This document shows, piece after piece, positions 53,271 through 60,521 of a stretch of DNA of 64,000 bases. The DNA is from Burkholderiales bacterium (GTDB taxonomy: Bacteria > Pseudomonadota > Gammaproteobacteria > Burkholderiales > SG8-41). The notes beneath the pieces are model-generated. The model was not told the origin of the DNA and did not search any database. It worked only from the letters and a program-made list of their open reading frames with translations. The stretch is taken from contig JAHCAG010000016.1 in the NCBI GenBank assembly GCA_019635015.1, positions 1 through 64,000 on the forward strand, in the 5' to 3' direction. The position numbers were made by a program, and so were the translations under genes. The first letter of the stretch is position 1; every line of letters begins with the position of its first letter.

Positions 53271-53310
53271 CCGGGGGTGATCATTGCCGCGATCACCCCG
53301 GTCTGGTTTT
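53271..53310 (+). terminator. Rho-independent terminator after the SDR gene
   Basis: CCGGGGGTGATC pairs with GATCACCCCGG (one bulged G) and is followed by TCTGGTTTT, 4 bp after the stop codon. Confidence 0.8.
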
Positions 53311-53352
53311 GCCGTCATTCCGGGCGCGCAAGGCGTGTTCCGGAATGACGGC
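53311..53352. repeat. GCCGTCATTCCGG inverted repeat
   Basis: GCCGTCATTCCGG at 53311-53323 and its exact reverse complement CCGGAATGACGGC at 53340-53352, with a 16-bp loop. It belongs to a widespread class of REP-like intergenic palindromes (GTCATTCC...GGAATGAC). Confidence 0.75.
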
Positions 53353-53372
53353 CACCGTGTAGTCGTTTCCCT

Positions 53373-54686
53373 TTGAATCCCTTCGCCGCAACCCGCGACT
53401 CCCTCGCGGCCTGGCTTTACTTCGCCGTCGTCGTGCTGGTGATTGCAGCCGTCTGGCTGCCCGGCTATCCCGCGTGGATCACCGGCATCATTGCCTGGGC
53501 CGCCTGCCTGCTGCTGCTGCCGAAACTGCCGCGACACCAGCTGAAGATGGTGCTGGCGCTGGCCGGCCTCGGTGCGCTGGGCATAGGCTGGAGCATGGCG
53601 AACGGCGGCAGCGGCCTGATCGAAATCGCGCTGACCCAGAACGTGCCGCTGGCCGGCATGCTGATCGCGGTGTCCTTCCTGCAGCTGATCGCCGTCGGCC
53701 GCGAGAAGGCGGGCGAGCCGCTGGAGCAGGGGCGGGGTGCGCTGTTCAAGACCATGCTCGGCGTGCACCTCTTCGGCGCGGTGATCAATTTCTCCGCGGT
53801 GGCGATTTTTGCCGATCGCCTCAGCGCGAAAACAAAGCTGACGATGGAGCAGGCGATGGGCCTGTCGCAGGCCTTCATCGTCGGCGCGGCCTGGTCACCG
53901 TTCTACGGTGCGATGGCGGCGGCGCTGACGGCGGCGCCCGGCGCCAGCCTGACCCAGCTGATTTTCTGGGGCATGCCGGTGGCGGCAGCCGGCATGGTCG
54001 TCACCGGCCTGACGCTGAGCTCGGCGAAATACAACCGTGCCCGCGATTTCACCGGCTACCCGCTGCATCTCGAGGCGCTGTGGGTGCCTGCAGTACTGGC
54101 GGTGAGTGTGCTGGCGATCCATGAGTGGAAGTCGGCGTGGTCGGTGCTGGCGGTGATCGCGGCGATGTCCTTCCTCGTCACCGTCATCACGCTGCTGGTG
54201 CGCAGCGGTCGCCGCACCGGCGACATCCTGCTGCGCCACGGCCGCGCGCGGCTGCCGGCGATGAACGGCGAACTGACATTGTTTCTCGCCGCCGGCATCC
54301 TCTCGGCCGGCATGAACGGCGCCATCGACGTGCTCGACCTCGGTCTGCCGTTCTCGAAATTCGGTGCGCTGGAGGCGAGCCTGGTGCTGGTGGTCATGAA
54401 CGTTGCCGCCTGGCTCGGCCTGCATCCGATCATTCTCGTTTCGGTGCTCGGTCCCTGGGTCGTCCCGCTGCAGCCCGACCAGACGCTGCTGGCAATGGTG
54501 TTCCTGATGAGCTGGGGCGTCGGACTGACCGCCTGCCCGATGTCAAACACCATGCTGGCGATGGCGGGGCGCTACGGACTGCCCTTCGGGGAACTGCTGA
54601 AGCTGAACCGGGTGTTCAGCATGAAGGTAACGGCGATCTGCATCGCCATCATTCATGTCTATGTGGCGGTGACGGCCGGCGGGTGA
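53373..54686 (+). CDS. Multi-pass membrane protein, probable transporter of unknown substrate
   Basis: 437 residues from a TTG at 53373; no ATG is suitably placed and no SD is clear. About 11-12 hydrophobic helices, for example YFAVVVLVIAAVWLPGYPAW near the start and MKVTAICIAIIHVYVAV at the end. A glycine-proline-rich core (GLSQAFIVGAAWSPFYGAMAAAL, LTACPMSNTMLAMAGRYGLP) resembles symmetrical ion-coupled carriers. I cannot name the family. Confidence 0.65.
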   Translation: MNPFAATRDSLAAWLYFAVVVLVIAAVWLPGYPAWITGIIAWAACLLLLPKLPRHQLKMVLALAGLGALGIGWSMANGGSGLIEIALTQNVPLAGMLIAVSFLQLIAVGREKAGEPLEQGRGALFKTMLGVHLFGAVINFSAVAIFADRLSAKTKLTMEQAMGLSQAFIVGAAWSPFYGAMAAALTAAPGASLTQLIFWGMPVAAAGMVVTGLTLSSAKYNRARDFTGYPLHLEALWVPAVLAVSVLAIHEWKSAWSVLAVIAAMSFLVTVITLLVRSGRRTGDILLRHGRARLPAMNGELTLFLAAGILSAGMNGAIDVLDLGLPFSKFGALEASLVLVVMNVAAWLGLHPIILVSVLGPWVVPLQPDQTLLAMVFLMSWGVGLTACPMSNTMLAMAGRYGLPFGELLKLNRVFSMKVTAICIAIIHVYVAVTAGG

Positions 54687-54710
54687 CGCTGCTGGCGCGG
54701 CTGATCTGCC

Positions 54711-55079
54711 CTATATCGCTTCAAGTTTTGTTTGCTTTGATCGAGGCGTCAAAACCCTGCGTATTTTTCTGGATTTCATCTGTTTTACGGATTTCAACAA
54801 CTCCGTTGCGAGGTCACGTTTGGTTTCCATCGCTTTCAATTCGGCGGCACTCAACGGCTTTGTATTCGTGGACAGGGTGCGCACGCGACCAAGCTCGCCG
54901 CGTTTGATTTTCCGGATTCCTTCGAGGATTTCCAAGCCGATATTTCTTTCTGTTTTTCGAATTGTTTTCATCATTTTATTGAGGGCCGCAACGAATGTTT
55001 TTCGATTGACATTCTTGAGGTTCACGCGAAATCGATGTCGTTTGTGATTGGGTGTGGCGGGAGAGGATCTTGATTTCAT
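54711..55079 (-). CDS. Basic protein coupled to the DUF433/DUF5615 pair
   Basis: 122 residues, rich in Lys and Arg. Its ATG (55079) overlaps the stop of the DUF5615 gene (ATGA), which argues that it is real and co-translated. It carries GLEILEGIRKIKRGELGRV, like the N-terminal segment that precedes the HTH in HigA-like antitoxins. A second, weaker copy follows (TELLKSVKQMKSRKIRRVL). There is no HTH. The DNA is clearly AT-richer than neighbours, suggesting transfer. Possible antitoxin-like or regulatory partner. Confidence 0.6.
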   Translation of the reverse strand: MKSRSSPATPNHKRHRFRVNLKNVNRKTFVAALNKMMKTIRKTERNIGLEILEGIRKIKRGELGRVRTLSTNTKPLSAAELKAMETKRDLATELLKSVKQMKSRKIRRVLTPRSKQTKLEAI

Positions 55080-55417
55080 TGATTGAACTGAAAGGGTTGA
55101 TCGCCAACTCTGACAAATGTGCACGGGGAAAGAACTTTCAGGGTTTTCTCCAGCTTTGGAACAAGCGGCAGCAGGTGGTTGATTTCGTTGGAGGGTGCAT
55201 CCAGCACAACCACCGCTAACGCCAGCTTGGTCAGGTTTTGCTGGTAGGGCAGATTCTTGTCAACGGTGATCAGAGCATCAAAACCGGATGCTGCCAGCGC
55301 CAAAAGCTCGCCGTTCTTGATTCCGCTCCAGCCCATTTCGACAACGGTTTTTACTTCATGGCCAGGCAGGGCTCGGCTCAGGCGTCTGGGAACTGATTCG
55401 TCAAGCAGTAGGCGCAT
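55076..55417 (-). CDS. DUF5615 PIN-like protein, putative toxin
   Basis: 113 residues beginning MRLLLDESVPRRLSRALPGHEV, the standard DUF5615 (PIN-like, Mut7-C related) N-terminus with the acidic pair. The later acidic positions lie in GFDALITVDKNLPYQQNL. Such proteins are paired with DUF433 proteins in putative type II toxin-antitoxin loci; the presumed activity is RNA cleavage. It overlaps DUF433 by 17 bp and the third gene by 4 bp. Confidence 0.87.
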   Translation of the reverse strand: MRLLLDESVPRRLSRALPGHEVKTVVEMGWSGIKNGELLALAASGFDALITVDKNLPYQQNLTKLALAVVVLDAPSNEINHLLPLVPKLEKTLKVLSPCTFVRVGDQPFQFNQ

Positions 55418-55619
55418 CGGCAAAGAGCCGTTCGCGAGCGGCTTCCAGCACGGAAACAGCGGTTTGTCGTGGCACCGACGGGAAGTCGTCGAGGAATTCT
55501 TCGAGCGAAGAGCCGCCTTCAAGGTAATCAAAAAGATTCTGCACGGGCACACGTGTCCCCGTAAAACAGAGCGCACCGCTCATGATTTCGGGATTGCGGC
55601 TGACCAGTGATTTATCCAT
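55401..55619 (-). CDS. DUF433 protein, putative antitoxin
   Basis: 72 residues from the ATG at 55619 (GGAGG 6 bp upstream; an ATG at 55631 is also in frame). It contains NPEIMSGALCFTGTRVPVQNLFDYLEGGSSLEEFLDDFPSV, the typical DUF433 motif. It is predicted to have a HTH-like fold and to neutralise the DUF5615 partner. Confidence 0.88.
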   Translation of the reverse strand: MDKSLVSRNPEIMSGALCFTGTRVPVQNLFDYLEGGSSLEEFLDDFPSVPRQTAVSVLEAARERLFADAPTA

Positions 55620-55702
55620 GATGGCCTCCATGGATTAAGTTTACTCTTCTCATGGGATGGTTGCACTTCCGGTTGCGGCATGGTCAGGTGACGGCGTCAT
55701 TC

Positions 55703-55735
55703 GGCGGATGGCGCCGCTGGAGTGGCTTATCCGCC
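55703..55735. repeat. REP-like hairpin
   Basis: GGCGGAT (55703-55709) pairs with ATCCGCC (55729-55735), with GGATGGCGCC and GGCTT between. It resembles the GTAGGGCGGATAAGC...GCATCCGCC class of dispersed repeats. It lies between the TA operon and the RDD remnant. Confidence 0.5.
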
Positions 55736-55743
55736 CTACGGCC

Positions 55744-55890
55744 CTAAACGCGAGAGTCAAATTGAACGGGCTCTTTGCTTGTATTGCGTATAACTACTGT
55801 GCCGGCCAGTTTGTCATGCCAGCCTTGCTTACGCTTATCTATGCCAACCCAAATAAATCCAAGAAATAGCGGAAGCGCAGATGCGATGTA
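55744..55890 (-). pseudogene. C-terminal remnant of an RDD-family membrane protein
   Basis: Read on the minus strand from 55890, 48 codons encode YIASALPLFLGFIWVGIDKR then KQGWHDKLAGTVVIRNTSKE, followed by TAG (55744-55746). The KRKQGWHDKLAGTVV motif is diagnostic of the RDD domain C-terminus. The upstream part is missing because the IS element begins at 55891. Confidence 0.8.
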
Positions 55891-56877
55891 TGGAGTTCCC
55901 AGGATTCAGTGGACATACGTTAGCATGAATTGAACAATTCATAAGGAACGTCCATGGCTACTAAACGTGCTGCTACCAGGAAAGTTCGTCGTGTTTATGA
56001 GTTCATCAAGGCGAACCAGCATCTCCATAGCATTGAGTCGATGTGCCGATTGCTTGGAGTGGCCCGCAGCGGATATTACGAATGGCTGCGGACACCGGCT
56101 TCCCTTCGCGCGCAGGAGGATGCCAGACTCCTTCGGTTGATCCGTGCGTCATTCGTGTCAAGTCACGGGGTTTACGGTGCTCCGCGTGTTTTCCTCGACT
56201 TGCGTGAAGCCGGAGAAACTTGCAGCAAGCATCGCGTTGCGCGACTCATGCGCGTCAATAACATCCGCGCACGGTACGGATATCGAACCAGATCCTCAAA
56301 TGCAACGAAGCCCTCGGCGCTAATGCCAAATGTTCTGGAGAGAAACTTTAATGTCTCTGGCCCCAATAAATCTTGGGTGACGGACATTACCTATATTCGA
56401 ACGTGGCAGGGATGGCTGTACCTTGCTGTCGTTATGAATCTCTTCTCTCGCATGATCATTGGGTGGTCTACGAAGCCGACGATAGGTCGTGAGCTCGTCC
56501 TTGATGCCGTCATGATGGCTGTGCGACAAAGACGTCCAGATCAGACCATCATTCACTCTGACCAAGGTTCGCAATACGCTAGCGACGACTGGCGACGATT
56601 TTGCCGAACCAATCACTTGGAACCCAGCATGAGTCGACGGGGGAATTGCTGGGACAATGCAGTTGCCGAGTCTTTTTTCGGGAGCCTGAAGAAAGAGCGC
56701 ATCAAAAAACGAATCTATAAAAACCGGGAGATTGCACGAGTGGATATCTCCGACTATATCGAATCGTTCTACAATCGAAAGCGTCGCCACAGCTACCTAG
56801 GCGGTGTCAGCCCTGAGGAGTTCGAAGCGGCGGCTAAACGGGATCGAAAGCGTGTCCACTGAATCCTGGGAACTCCA
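55891..56877 (+). mobile_element. IS3-family insertion sequence without orfA (987 bp)
   Basis: Perfect 25-bp terminal inverted repeats at 55891-55915 and 56853-56877 (left begins TGGAGTTCCCAGGATTCAG). They enclose a single transposase ORF. Classic IS3 members are 1.2-1.5 kb with orfA and orfB; here only 38 bp separate the left repeat from the orfB start. No target-site duplication was found: the left flank ends GATGTA and the right begins GCCGG. The element joins two unrelated gene remnants. Confidence 0.85.
55954..56862 (+). CDS. IS3-family transposase OrfB (DDE integrase domain)
   Basis: 302 residues. The HTH-like start (VYEFIKANQHLHSIESMCRLLGVARSGYYEW) is typical of IS3 OrfB. The catalytic triad is Asp in SWVTDITYI, Asp in IHSDQGSQYAS and Glu in NAVAESFFGSLKKE; RKRRHSYLGG is at the end. 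It starts at an ATG after GGAACG. The stop lies within the right terminal repeat. Without an OrfA partner, transposition would depend on other copies. Confidence 0.93.
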   Translation: MATKRAATRKVRRVYEFIKANQHLHSIESMCRLLGVARSGYYEWLRTPASLRAQEDARLLRLIRASFVSSHGVYGAPRVFLDLREAGETCSKHRVARLMRVNNIRARYGYRTRSSNATKPSALMPNVLERNFNVSGPNKSWVTDITYIRTWQGWLYLAVVMNLFSRMIIGWSTKPTIGRELVLDAVMMAVRQRRPDQTIIHSDQGSQYASDDWRRFCRTNHLEPSMSRRGNCWDNAVAESFFGSLKKERIKKRIYKNREIARVDISDYIESFYNRKRRHSYLGGVSPEEFEAAAKRDRKRVH

Positions 56878-56940
56878 GCCGGCCTCAGCCTGTTTGAGAA
56901 CCGCCAGGATCTGGCTGTCGGTAAAACGCGATTTCTTCAA
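56878..56940 (-). pseudogene. N-terminal remnant of a second IS3-type orfA
   Basis: On the minus strand from the TTG at 56940, 21 codons encode LKKSRFTDSQILAVLKQAEA, the standard start of IS51/IS407-type orfA, preceded by an SD (GGAGG). The frame is cut by the IS end at 56877. The rest of that IS is not next to it. A palindrome (ACGGGG, six bases, CCCCGT at 56997-57014) may mark the other end of the remnant. Confidence 0.8.
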
Positions 56941-57026
56941 GGGAACCTCCTCGGCGTAGATTACGAGAAAATTCCACTTCTGCCTGATACTCTTTTACGG
57001 GGGGATTACCCCGTCAGTGAATTAAT

Positions 57027-57048
57027 TATAAGTATATGTATTAATTTT
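57027..57048 (-). repeat. AT-rich dispersed motif downstream of the aminotransferase
   Basis: TATAAGTATATGTATTAATT on the plus strand. Read in the sense of the aminotransferase gene it lies about 6 bp after the stop, matching the 3'-end family. Confidence 0.5.
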
Positions 57049-57053
57049 TTTAA

Positions 57054-58211
57054 TTAAAGTCTGCTGAGTATCTCCGCCCCCTTCGCCAGCGTCGCCTCCG
57101 ACTTGGCAAAGCAGAAACGCAGCACGCGATGCGCCGGCGGCTGGCGGTAGAACACCGACACCGGGATCGAGGCGATGCCTTTTTCCTTCGTCAGTCGCAC
57201 CGCGAGGTCGGTGTCCTTTTCGTCGCTGATCGCGTCATAGGCCAAGTTCTGGAAGAAGGTGCCACGCGAGGGCAGGGGTTTGAAGCGTGAGCCTTTTAAT
57301 CCTTCCAGAAAGAAATCCCGCTTCTTCTGATAGAACACCGACAGTTCAAGGTAGGCGTCCCGGTTTTTCATGTAATCGGCAAAGGCGTACTGCAGCGGGC
57401 CGTTGGCGACGAAGGCGTTGAACTGGTGGACCTTGCGGAATTCGGCCATCAGTTCCTTGGGCGCGGCGACGTAGCCGGTTTTCCAGCCGGTGACGCTGTA
57501 GGTCTTGCCGAAGGAGGACACGACGAAGCTGCGGTCGGCCAGGCCCGGGAAACGCGCGACGCTCTGGTGCTGGTGGCCGTCGAAGACGATGTGTTCGTAG
57601 ACCTCGTCGCTGATGACCACGATGCCAGTGTTGCGCAGCAGGCCCTCGAGCAGGCGCAGGTCTTCGGCCGAGAGCACGGTGGCGGTCGGGTTGTTGGGGG
57701 TGTTGATGATCAAGAGCCTGGTTTTCGGCGTGATCGCCGCCTGCACCGCGGCCCAGTCGATGCTGTAGTCGGGATAACGCAGTTGCACATAGACCGGCAC
57801 GCCGCCGTGGACTTCGACCGCGGGCGCGTAGCTGTCATAGGCGGGCTCGAACAGGATCACTTCGTCGCCGGGGCGGATCAGCGCGGCGCAGGCGGTGTAG
57901 ATGGCGTAGGTGGCACCGGGCACCACGGTGACTTCGTGCTCGACGTCGTAGTGCGCGCCGTAGAGGGTTTCGATTTTTTCGGCGATGGCCTCGCGCAGCG
58001 CGGGGATACCGGCCATCGGCGGGTACTGGTTGACGCCGGCGTTGATGTACTTCGTCAGCAGCGCTTTCAGTTCCGGCGCGCAGTCGAAGTCGGGGAAACC
58101 CTGCGACAGGTTGATCGCCTGGTGCTCGGTGGCAAGCCGCGACATCACGGTGAAGATGGTGGTGCCGACGCGCGGCAGCTTGGACTCGATGGTTCCGGTG
58201 TAGGTGGGCAT
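57054..58211 (-). CDS. PLP-dependent aminotransferase (YbdL/methionine aminotransferase-like)
   Basis: A 385-residue class I/II aminotransferase. It has INLSQGFPDFDCAPELK at the N-terminus and the PLP lysine in SSFGKTYSVTGWKTGY. NTPNNPTATVLS carries the Asn that contacts the cofactor, and DEVYEHIVFDG the Asp/Tyr pair. It is most like YbdL, which deaminates methionine and related amino acids. It is followed by an AT-rich motif and then the transposon patch. Confidence 0.9.
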   Translation of the reverse strand: MPTYTGTIESKLPRVGTTIFTVMSRLATEHQAINLSQGFPDFDCAPELKALLTKYINAGVNQYPPMAGIPALREAIAEKIETLYGAHYDVEHEVTVVPGATYAIYTACAALIRPGDEVILFEPAYDSYAPAVEVHGGVPVYVQLRYPDYSIDWAAVQAAITPKTRLLIINTPNNPTATVLSAEDLRLLEGLLRNTGIVVISDEVYEHIVFDGHQHQSVARFPGLADRSFVVSSFGKTYSVTGWKTGYVAAPKELMAEFRKVHQFNAFVANGPLQYAFADYMKNRDAYLELSVFYQKKRDFFLEGLKGSRFKPLPSRGTFFQNLAYDAISDEKDTDLAVRLTKEKGIASIPVSVFYRQPPAHRVLRFCFAKSEATLAKGAEILSRL

Positions 58212-58227
58212 GGCGACGCCTGCGGAT

Positions 58228-59136
58228 TCAGCAGGCGGCGATTTTAGCGCAGTCGCCTTGTCCGCTTTTCGCCACGGTCTGGCCTTCGCCGGCCAGCGCG
58301 ATGAAATCCTCGCTGTAGTTCTGCAGCCGCCGCAGCAGGTGGCTGCGCTGCGCCGGCGTCAGCAGGGCATCGACTGCGGCATGAAACTCGGCGCGTTTGC
58401 GCCAGGACTCCTCGAAGGCTTTGGCCAGCGCCGGGGGGCGGCCCTGTTCCCAGTTGACCAGCCAGTCGCGCATTCTTGTGGTGAAGGCCTTGCGGTCGCC
58501 GTCGCGGGTTTCGAGCAGCGCGAGGAACTCTTTCTGGCGGCGCAGCCGGTCCTCGTGGCGCAGGCGGTCGGTCAGCGGCACTTCGCGCAGCAGCGCGGTG
58601 ATGCGCTGCTCCTGCTCGGCCGTCAGCGTGCCGACCCAGTCGCGCAACTGGTTCAAGGTGCGCCGGTTCTGCGCCTGGCGGCGGTTTTCCGCCGATTCAT
58701 TGCTGCGGTTGTCACGCAGGAATTTGCGGTTGCCCTTGTCCAGTTCTTTCCGGAGGTGGTCGATTTGTGCAGGCGTCAGTCCGGCCAGCAACTCCGCGGC
58801 ATCGGGTGCGGCACGGGCGGCGATGACCCCGTAACGCGCCTTGATGCCGTCGATCAGCCACAGGTAATCATCCGCCTGCAAGCCGCGTTCGGCGCGCTTG
58901 CGGGTTTCGGCGAGGAAGCGCGCATAGTCGGGCAATTGTTCGCTGCGGTGCCAGGCGTGCAGGCGGACGAAGCGATGATTGAAACTGTCGCGCTGCGCGG
59001 GGTCGAGGTCGAAATAGTCCTGCGCCCGCCAGCTCGCGAGGGTGTCGAGCTGGCCGTAACCGAGTCGCACCATGCTGCAGCCGGCCGCGAGGGACAGCAG
59101 CAGGGCACAGAGCAGCAGGCGGAGGCGGACCGGCAT
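58228..59136 (-). CDS. DUF6279-family lipoprotein
   Basis: 302 residues. A lipobox (LAAGC) ends the signal peptide. The protein contains SMVRLGYGQLDTLASWRAQDYFDLD, the DUF6279 start, and otherwise consists of charged helices (LTPAQIDHLRKELDKGNRKFLRDNRS). Probably attached to the outer membrane, periplasmic side. Function unknown. It lies 1 bp after the Tat aldo/keto reductase gene on the same strand. Confidence 0.82.
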   Translation of the reverse strand: MPVRLRLLLCALLLSLAAGCSMVRLGYGQLDTLASWRAQDYFDLDPAQRDSFNHRFVRLHAWHRSEQLPDYARFLAETRKRAERGLQADDYLWLIDGIKARYGVIAARAAPDAAELLAGLTPAQIDHLRKELDKGNRKFLRDNRSNESAENRRQAQNRRTLNQLRDWVGTLTAEQEQRITALLREVPLTDRLRHEDRLRRQKEFLALLETRDGDRKAFTTRMRDWLVNWEQGRPPALAKAFEESWRKRAEFHAAVDALLTPAQRSHLLRRLQNYSEDFIALAGEGQTVAKSGQGDCAKIAAC

Positions 59137-59137
59137 C

Positions 59138-60073
59138 TCAGATCGCCGCGAAATGGGCGGCCATCTTTTTGCGCAGCGCCGCGTCCGGCAGCCGGCCGCG
59201 GCAGGCCGCCATGTTGTCCTCGATATGGCGAACCGTGCTTGTGCCGGGAATCGCCGCGGTCACCGCGGGATGGCCGATGATCCATTTCAGGAAAAACTGT
59301 GCCCAGCTTGTGCAGTCGATGTCGGCGCACCAGGGCGGCAGGGTTTTGCCGCGGACACGGCTGAACATCCCCGCCTGTGAGAAGGGCTTGTTGATCAGCA
59401 CCGCGGTGCCGGAATCGGCACAGGCCGGCAGCAGCCGCGCGTCGGCCTCGGGTTCGTCGAGCGAGTAGTTGATCTGCACAAAATCGAAATCACCGGTTTT
59501 GACCAGCCGTTCCAGTTCGGCGTGCGAGCCCTGGGTGTGGTGGGTGATGCCGAGGTAACGGATGCGCCCGGATTTTTTCCACTCGCGCAGCACCGGCAGA
59601 TGGGTCTTCAGGTCGAGCAGGTTGTGCACCTGCATCAGGTCGATGGTCTTGCCGGCCTGCATCAGTTTCGCCGAGGTTTCCATCTGCCGGATGCCGGCCT
59701 CTCGGCCGCTGGTCCAGACCTTGGTGGCGAGGAACAGCGCGGCGCGGCTTTTCTGCGCGGCGGACAGGGCGCCGACGGCGGCTTCGGCATTGCCGTACAT
59801 CGGTGAAGAGTCGACGACCTTGCCGCCGAGCTCGACAAAACGTTTCATCACCGCCGGCAACTCGGTTTCGGCGAGCCGCGCGGGCGGCACGTCGAAGACC
59901 TGCCAGGTGCCGATGCCGATCGCGGGCAGGCGTTCGCCGCTGCGCGGGATCGCGCGCGTGATCAGGTCGGCGGGAGCGGCGATGCCCTCAGGCATGGCGG
60001 CGAGCAGCGCGGCGGCGCCGGCGGTTTTCAGCAGCGCGCGGCGCTGCGGGTTTTCCGGGGTCATGGGTTTCAT
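59138..60073 (-). CDS. Tat-exported aldo/keto reductase
   Basis: 311 residues. The N-terminus has a twin-arginine motif (PQRRALLKTAGAAALLAAMPEG), so the mature enzyme is periplasmic. The AKR core includes GIGTWQVFDVPP, the catalytic Asp/Tyr region (VVDSSPMYGNAEAAVG), the lysine in FLATKV and the histidine in LMQVHNLLD. Substrate unknown. A paralogue at 61606-62568 has the same organisation. Confidence 0.85.
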   Translation of the reverse strand: MKPMTPENPQRRALLKTAGAAALLAAMPEGIAAPADLITRAIPRSGERLPAIGIGTWQVFDVPPARLAETELPAVMKRFVELGGKVVDSSPMYGNAEAAVGALSAAQKSRAALFLATKVWTSGREAGIRQMETSAKLMQAGKTIDLMQVHNLLDLKTHLPVLREWKKSGRIRYLGITHHTQGSHAELERLVKTGDFDFVQINYSLDEPEADARLLPACADSGTAVLINKPFSQAGMFSRVRGKTLPPWCADIDCTSWAQFFLKWIIGHPAVTAAIPGTSTVRHIEDNMAACRGRLPDAALRKKMAAHFAAI

Positions 60074-60100
60074 GGTGATGCCTCATCGGGGGTCTCAATG

Positions 60101-60415
60101 TCATTTCGCCGCGCTTTCGCGCAGCACGTAGCCGCGTTCCCGCATGCAGGCGCGCAGCAGGTCCTGTTCGGCCAGGAAACGCTGGTTGTCCTGGCGCGGC
60201 GGCTGCACCGCGATCACGCGTCCCTGCGCATCGACGGTCACCTGCGGCGGCGGCAACACATCGAAGCGCAGGGCTTCGGCCTGCGCCTTCGCGGCGCAGG
60301 CGGCGAGATCGCGGTCGCGGGTTTCGGCGGTGCCGCCGTCCTTGTGCCATTCCAGCATCGCGCAGCCCGGAAGCAGCAGGGCTGCGGTGACGACCAGTGT
60401 GCAGTGGCGTTTCAT
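60101..60415 (-). CDS. Small lipoprotein, unknown function
   Basis: 104 residues. The signal peptide ends in a lipobox (LLPGC). The mature part has two cysteines (LAACAAKAQ, LLRACMRERGYVL) and a short VTVDAQGRVIAVQPP segment. It precedes the Tat-exported reductase by 27 bp on the same strand. Confidence 0.75.
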   Translation of the reverse strand: MKRHCTLVVTAALLLPGCAMLEWHKDGGTAETRDRDLAACAAKAQAEALRFDVLPPPQVTVDAQGRVIAVQPPRQDNQRFLAEQDLLRACMRERGYVLRESAAK

Positions 60416-60521
60416 ATTGCTGTTAGAGTAGCACCCCGCCGGCCGGGTTCAGTGCGGGTCCGCATCGCGGTTATTTTCGTCGAAGACAACTCAAAAAATC
60501 AGCAGAGGGACAGAACAGACC

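Noticed and set aside
55883..56885. Target-site duplication of the IS element
   Set aside because: The bases next to the two ends (GATGTA and GCCGG) do not match.
54711..57014. Prophage or integrated plasmid
   Set aside because: Only a toxin-antitoxin-like operon and IS remnants are present; no integrase, phage structural or replication genes were seen.
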